NCBI GenBank assembly: GCA_037043455.1
Contig: JAWPHD010006801.1
Location: 1 to 64,000, forward strand
Direction: 5' to 3'
DNA length: 64,000 nt
Origin: Cyrtodaria siliqua
Lineage: Eukaryota; Mollusca; Bivalvia; Adapedonta; Hiatellidae
Shown here: in pieces, positions 58,200-64,000 of the stretch
Numbering within the stretch: position 1 is the stretch's first letter
How the letters are laid out: every line of letters starts with the position of its first letter
Notes under the pieces: generated by a model
What the model was told of the DNA's origin: nothing
The model's database searches: none
Seen by the model: the letters and a program-made list of their open reading frames with translations, nothing else
Translations under genes and position numbers: made by a program

Positions 58200-58512
58200 A
58201 AACCAGATTTTCTCAAATTTCTATCGCCGCAACGAAAACCTGCTGGAAAAGTACAACACCAACCTAAAAGAATTTCTGCGACAAAGAATGTCACCACCGT
58301 TATTCTATGGAGATGTGATCTATAAACTTCGGAAATTAAAGGGGTCTGACGGATTTCCTGACCACTTTACACAATTAATCAGGAAATTCGTCAGGAAAGG
58401 ATACCTTTTAGTATTACAGCGCAATTCATGTTTGGTAATTGACCCCTCTACAGTCAGTCTTAACTTTACTCTTAACTTTAACTTTACCGAACAACCTCGT
58501 GGGACTCCCTAA
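58200..58512 (+). pseudogene. C-terminal fragment of a second PLE lineage
   Basis: Open frame from about 58212 (FSNFYRRNENLLEKYN, LKEFLRQRMSPP, FYGDVIYKLRKLKG, FTQLIRKFVRKGY, LQRNSCLVIDPSTV) to a TAA at 58510. Order and motifs match the PLE C-terminus at 43.9-44.1 kb (FYGNVIYKLRKI, LQRTACLVVDPFTV), but the sequence is clearly more diverged and the 3' flank does not show the tail of the other copies. Confidence 0.65.
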
Positions 58513-59514
58513 CTGAACCTTCTGAAACCCTAAAAGCGGTGGTTATTGTATGAAACTTTGTCCCTCGGCATTTCTGGTCGTACCCAATATTGATTTTCTC
58601 TTGGGCTGCAACTGTGTGGTTGTTCAATTCTGGATTTATCCTGAGGTGTTTCTAATGATGTTTATCCATTGGCCGTTCAGAGGCTGTGTCTCTATAGTCT
58701 ACTATTTTATGTTTGTAGCATTCCTTGCTTCTATTTTATCTTGAAATTGCTTTTATGTTCATCAACTTGTTTTAAGTGATCGTTTTGTGTGAATGTAATA
58801 TTTTCTGTTCGAAAGTTTATATCAAACGTTTGTTACGGAAGTTTAGATCACCCAAGTAGATATACAAAAAATCGGGATGACATGAGATCCAGATCTGGCA
58901 GTAACGAAAGTGATAACGCGTCCAGATCTAGTTAGTCTATTAATGATCCTTATATCAAAATAGAACACAAATATCAAAATTTAAACAATGTTTATTTAAG
59001 TCAAATTCATTGAAAACTGCCATCAAGAAAGAACTTTTTAAATCTGTCCCGCGTAAAAACACGCATTCATACAAACTGGGGAATTCCCAACATTAAACAT
59101 GGGAAGACAAACATAATGATGTCATCAAGTATTTCTGAATATATCTTAGGACAGTGACACGGAATCACAAAACCATAGTACAGGTATGTTTTTGTTTATA
59201 TCATAAAACAAAGGCTCTTTGTATATATTATTGGTTGCTATATAATACATATTAAGTGAGTATATGCTGTTGGAATGACTTTCAGTGTTTAAACAATAAA
59301 GGTTGAATCTGTTATTGAGCCAGTATTATTATATTTTTCTGGTATATGTGATCAAAATTATTATAGTGAAATATAAACTGTTTTAACCAGAACAGAACGA
59401 TATTTTCTAGGAGTAACCACTACATCTCAAATGTCTCCTCCACTGGAGAGTAATGAAGAACCAAACAGCGATTATGCAGAATAACAACATATGCCAGAAC
59501 AAAGAATAATACGC
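58513..59514. other. Intergenic, no feature seen
   Basis: Contains only short frames without family features. Confidence 0.4.
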
Positions 59515-59837
59515 AGAGTATATGACTGGTGATGCGTAATAGATGATGTTTGTACAGAGTATATGATTGGTCTTGAGAAAGTAGGATACGTAAGTTTCCG
59601 TTCTACAGAATAGTTGATGTTTGTTCAGAGTGTATGACTAGTCTTGAGAAAGTACGATACGTAAGTTTCCGTTCTACAGAATAGTTGATGTTTGTACAGA
59701 GTATATGACTGATCTTGAGAAAGTACGATACGTAAGTTTCCGTTCTACAGAGTAGTTGATGTTTGTACAGAGTATGTGACTGGTCTTGAGAAAGTACGAT
59801 ACGTAAGTTTCCGTTCTACAGAATAGTTGATGTTTGT
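59515..59837. repeat. 71-bp tandem repeat, four full copies plus a partial
   Basis: Unit starts at 59554, 59625, 59696 and 59767 (exact 71-bp spacing), each with ACAGAGTATATGACTG-type start, GATACGTAAGTTTCCGTTCT and AGTTGATGTTTGT. A partial 5' copy begins at 59515. Confidence 0.95.
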
Positions 59838-62100
59838 TATCCAAGTGAAAGTGATTGTATCATAACGTAAAATGCATGATCATCTGAATCAGAAATAAAT
59901 ATAATGTTTAAGACACTATCTAATGATGTAAACAACTCTCAAAATGACAATACTTTAAGAACATACAGAAAGAACACAAACTTAAAACTTAACGTTATGC
60001 AAATCGTAATATTATAGTATCTGGCATTATCAATATTAACAGAAAGATATGGCCGTCGACCGAAACTACATGTAAATAAACGACTGTGTACAAGTATATA
60101 TAAAAGTCGAACAGGAAAGTTGCACCGATTAAGCTGGGGTTGTTACTAAGAAGACTTTAATATGGAATGATTTATCACAAGTTTTAACATACTAACCGTC
60201 ATAACATGACACTATTTAGTACTAAGGAATGAGTTTGTACATGTGATACATGAACACACTACATAAGGAATCATGCACACATTACATATTTAACTTATAT
60301 ATTACTGGTAAGGGTATATACCACAGTCAAACAGTAAATTAACAAACAAAGATACAAGCAATACGTAAGCAAAGGATAATACGAACAGCTAGATAATAAT
60401 TAAATACATAATTATACGAATACAAGAGTTGTTCAACTTATAAAGTAACACTTTTGTTTAACATGTTATTTTCCAGCGGAAGTGATAATCATAAAAATAC
60501 GTGATTTAATTATGTGAAATTGTCACTTAGAACGTATGCATTTAAAAATAATCTCCAATTACACGCGATTCGCTTTAAATTATATTTTGAATTAGGTGCA
60601 TACTATTTTCCAAATATAAATGTTCCTATTGCCGTAGAGATTTACGTTAAACCAAATAATTCCACTAAATGCATATCATAATTGTTTAAAACTGTGTTTG
60701 CAATATAAACATGATGGTATGTTTAATTTTAAGACAACCATATAAATGTTGTATCAAAAGTTAAAATTAAATCTTAAGTTATTATATGTTTTCTTACTTG
60801 TCTTATAAGAAAGTAATGAAAGGTATTTTTTATTGAGGAGGAAATCATAACAATGCATGCCGCTGATGTTTTGAACTGAAACAATTCATACATTTAATCA
60901 TTTTATCAAGTCGAATTTCATGTTAATTTTCACTGAAATCGTGAAGACCGAAAAATAGCTAACAAACGCATATTGCAGACAAGGACATATCAGCATACTA
61001 TAACATTAAACTACAATTTACAAGGATGATATTTTTTTGATTTGTATTGTAGTTATTTTTTTAATTGAAGATCTTTACTTCAAAACACCATTCTCTACCC
61101 TTTTACCAAAAATACGGATGCAGCACCATTATAAAGCACATAATGTTTTATATCGAAGGAATCATTAGACTTGACATTACAATACAAATATTCGGCCAGA
61201 ATGTCAAGATATTTGATTCAGTTTCAAAATGAAAATGTTACGTAATAATTTGAACTACACTTGTATATTGCTTAATCATTTTAGGAGAGCTCTCAATAAA
61301 ACCATATACACTTAACCGAAACAACCAGACTACTGAAACAATATGAACATAGGTCCATGACATTTCTAACCTACATGCCATTTCTAACCTTCAGTGGTTT
61401 GCTAGCCCAAATAAACCACATTCACTCTTAGTGCGATTGTGGGATGTACACCGACGACATAACCGAGACTGCTGCTTTATTCTCTTAATTGTGTTAGTTG
61501 CTTTCAAAGGATCACCTTTATCAGTACTTATAAAGTAATATGACATAACTTGACTCCTTCTAATCGTCTAACACAAGTGTTTGCACATAGCACACAAAGC
61601 AGTGCACATTAGGAGTCCAATACATTCAATTATTAACCTCGATTAATATATTGTTCAATGTAACAACAACAAATAATATGTTTCACCATGCACATAGGGA
61701 GTGTTAAAATAATCAACGTATTCGCCGCTTCCGACGCTTTTTAAAAGATAAACATTGTCACCGGCATACATGTACACAAGAACCAAATGATGCCATATTT
61801 CAATCGTATCAAAGCTTACATTGTCATCCAATATATGGATAGTAGACAACGTATTTGTAAGCTTTACAGCTTAGGAAATTGCACACTCCAATCAATAGAA
61901 TGAATTACACTTTGCAAACTACACCAAATACAGATGGATATACCCAATAAGTAAAACTATGAGCCATTCCTACACTATATCCTTAAGCAGAAAACAGGTA
62001 GTGTGCTGGGACAACTCTTTTGTTTACAGCAGTTATTTTGTATATACTTATGTAAACACGAAGTTAAACAGTTTGCACTATGCCTTATTTTCGTGGTTTT
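59838..62100. other. Intergenic AT-rich sequence, one weak open frame
   Basis: A minus-strand 64-codon frame (61849-61655) has peptide-like composition (FDTIEIWHHLVLVYMYAGDN), but no family is recognised and it lacks an ATG. Otherwise nothing is seen. Confidence 0.35.
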
Positions 62101-62102
62101 AG

Positions 62103-62348
62103 AATACCTCTTTAGCCTGGTGCTAGAGGGCGTTATATGTGTTGCACCTTATATTACCTTTAGACTGGTGCTAGAGGGCGTTATATGTGTTGCACCTTAT
62201 ATTACCTTTAGACTGGTCTAGAGGTCGTTATACGTGTTGCACCTTATATTACCTTTAGACTGGTGCCAGAGGGCGTTATATGTGTTGCACCTTATACTAC
62301 CTTTAGACTGGTGCTAGAGGGCGTTATATTTGTTGCACCTTATATTAC
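62103..62348. repeat. 48-bp tandem repeat, five copies
   Basis: Unit TTTAGACTGGTGCTAGAGGG plus CGTTATATGTGTTGCACCTT plus ATATTACC; one copy has a 2-bp deletion. The period is a multiple of three, so it opens a repetitive frame (62003-62221) that is unlikely to be coding. Confidence 0.95.
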
Positions 62349-64000
62349 GCAATGAAATCGAGTCGACTACTTTTCTCTCTTGTTTATGTGTGTTGCTTCC
62401 AAAGGATCTCCCTGTAATGGCATGCACACTGTAGTGCTGTGTTTCGGTTGTAAGAAGTCGACTCGAATACAAATCAATAGTTGTAATATTTGCTGGTCCG
62501 TGTAGTATTGTAAAACCTCGGGCTTTTAAACCGATAATAATAATTATTTTTTTGTTTCCTTTGAATATGCGTTGATTCGTATGCTTTTTGTTAAATATTG
62601 GAATTGTTTATATTTAGATTTGAATGTATTTGCTTTTTTATTTATTTGCAATTTTTTCACATTTTCGTAATCTGTCTTTGAATCCAGTATTTCTATTTAA
62701 TTTTCTGAAATTAAAACGGGAAACAATATCACGTGTTTGAAACACATATATATGATGCATTTGATATTTCAAGGACAATCTCAAATCATTTATAAAAGTG
62801 ATTTATCTTGAAACCGACATTGCTCACTAATGCCTTCAAGACAATCTTGTTATTTTTATTCTGACGGCCGTTAATATTGTTAAAACGATATTCGTCATAG
62901 TCAATTCATTACTTTATTGCAAAAGTAAATTTTATATATGAGTCTTGCAAGAAGCATTTTCAGGCGACAATTAACTTTACAAATTGACAACGTTGTGTGA
63001 TAATAACGTTGTATGGTTTGCTTAAATTTTACTTATTTCTAGCGGTACACAGCATACTCGTTGATGCGAGTCTCAACAAAGTGAAATTATTTCCTAAAAT
63101 GAATATATTTTGTATTGGGTATATTTGCAACGATTGTATAACGTGTCTTTCTATCGATATAAAATATATTAATATGTTATTGTAGAACGGATCATACTAT
63201 CAAGTATTATGGAGGATATGTGTTGGTTGGGAATGAATATAGGATTTGTTTTCATTGAAAAGTGAGAGTGCTTTAGGACGAGTGAAAATATGCGAGTTTC
63301 CTCACTTCGAAATTCACTTCCTTACTTCACATTCATTCACGACAAACTAACAAATATTGTATTTGTTATATACTCACAACCTTGAAACTTATTCAAAAAA
63401 ACTTAATGCGCCAAAACAATGACGTCAATAACGTCAACAACGTCAACAACGTCAACAGCGGCATTACGTCATTTTCGGTATTTCACATGTGAAATATAAA
63501 CAATGAAACTATAAGGTTTTATTTTAATCATGAAATCCCTTATTTCACTGGAAAGTATATAATAAGAATTGCTTATATGGATATGGAATTTGCCGAAGAG
63601 CTTGTATCCATAATAATTAATATGTAAATCATAAATGTCTAGTAACATTACGTTGTGCATATACACCATGTACACATGCCCTTACATCGCCAACATAACT
63701 TCACAAACTGGATCATTGCATTATGTATGACATGTTTATACGCCCTGAAATTTCTTGTAGAGTAAGCGTATTGTAATCGTACACAAATAAATACTGAAAA
63801 TGGGATCCCTTTGCAAGCAGCGCCTCGAAATTGATTATTGCATTGTGTTATGCATATGCTAACACTCCAAAAGTCTCCCATACTATTTGCGTTCTTAGAG
63901 AAACTGTATACTTTTAAGGGTATACAATTCACAGGCTTTATATATATGCCCAATATAGGTGGCTTTGAAGTAGAATACCGCGTATGCCGTTGAAAGGGGG
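62349..64000. other. Intergenic AT-rich sequence to window end
   Basis: Includes a short ACGTCAACA-type tandem repeat at 63421-63455. Frames 63675-63469 and 63953-63648 (minus) show no recognisable domain. Confidence 0.4.

Overview
This is an AT-rich animal nuclear DNA segment, most likely from a bivalve mollusc. That assignment is an inference. It rests on one secreted F-type lectin/sushi gene split into short phase-1 exons, a Jockey-type LINE, many Penelope-like (PLE) copies, a Polinton remnant, and 160-180 bp repeats carrying the 'ggagttatggccctt' motif, which I associate with bivalve genomes. Nothing prokaryotic is present: no operons, no dense coding and no CRISPR.

The only host gene I can build lies on the minus strand from about 41.2 kb down to the left edge. 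Exon 1 (41210-41123) is a signal peptide. Exon 2 (39578-39369) and exon 3 (about 6212-6006) are the two halves of an F-type lectin (fucolectin) domain. Exon 4 (832-245) carries three sushi/CCP domains, and its donor site leads out of the window. All junctions are phase 1 and the splice-joined reading frame stays open. Exons 2 and 3 are separated by an intron of about 33 kb, which holds most of the unusual DNA in the window.

Region by region. 1.15-5.8 kb: a decayed Jockey-type LINE on the minus strand. 6.9-7.2 kb: an inverted-repeat element enclosing a tRNA-like stretch. 8.0-16.84 and 16.84-24.99 kb: a direct tandem duplication of about 8.8 and 8.1 kb. Each copy holds a TIR element, LINE tails and a PLE reverse-transcriptase fragment split by a giant 29-bp minisatellite (about 147 and 123 units). 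25.28-30.78 kb: a 5.5-kb Polinton-like element with about 358-bp TIRs, a 6-bp target duplication and a broken protein-primed DNA polymerase gene. 31.6-33.4 kb: two diverged copies of a repeat ending in a tRNA-like module. 33.4-36.2 kb: a degenerate 162-bp tandem array flanked by two paralogous blocks.

41.2-64 kb: no further host gene recognised. PLE copies or tails lie at 42.1, 42.9-44.4, 47.4-47.9, 48.9-49.3, 54.2-55.5, 57.4-57.9 and 58.2-58.5 kb. There are also several hairpins, a roughly 646-bp tandem pair (55.6-56.8 kb) and small tandem arrays at 59.5 and 62.1 kb.

The most notable system is in the PLEs. In two differently decayed loci the reading frame has an in-frame TGA where cysteine is expected, and a SECIS-like hairpin sits at the stop codon and 3' side of three copies. 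This fits selenocysteine-encoding Penelope-like elements. The second notable observation is that the 29-bp minisatellite appears to have arisen from the motif-A codons of the reverse transcriptase.
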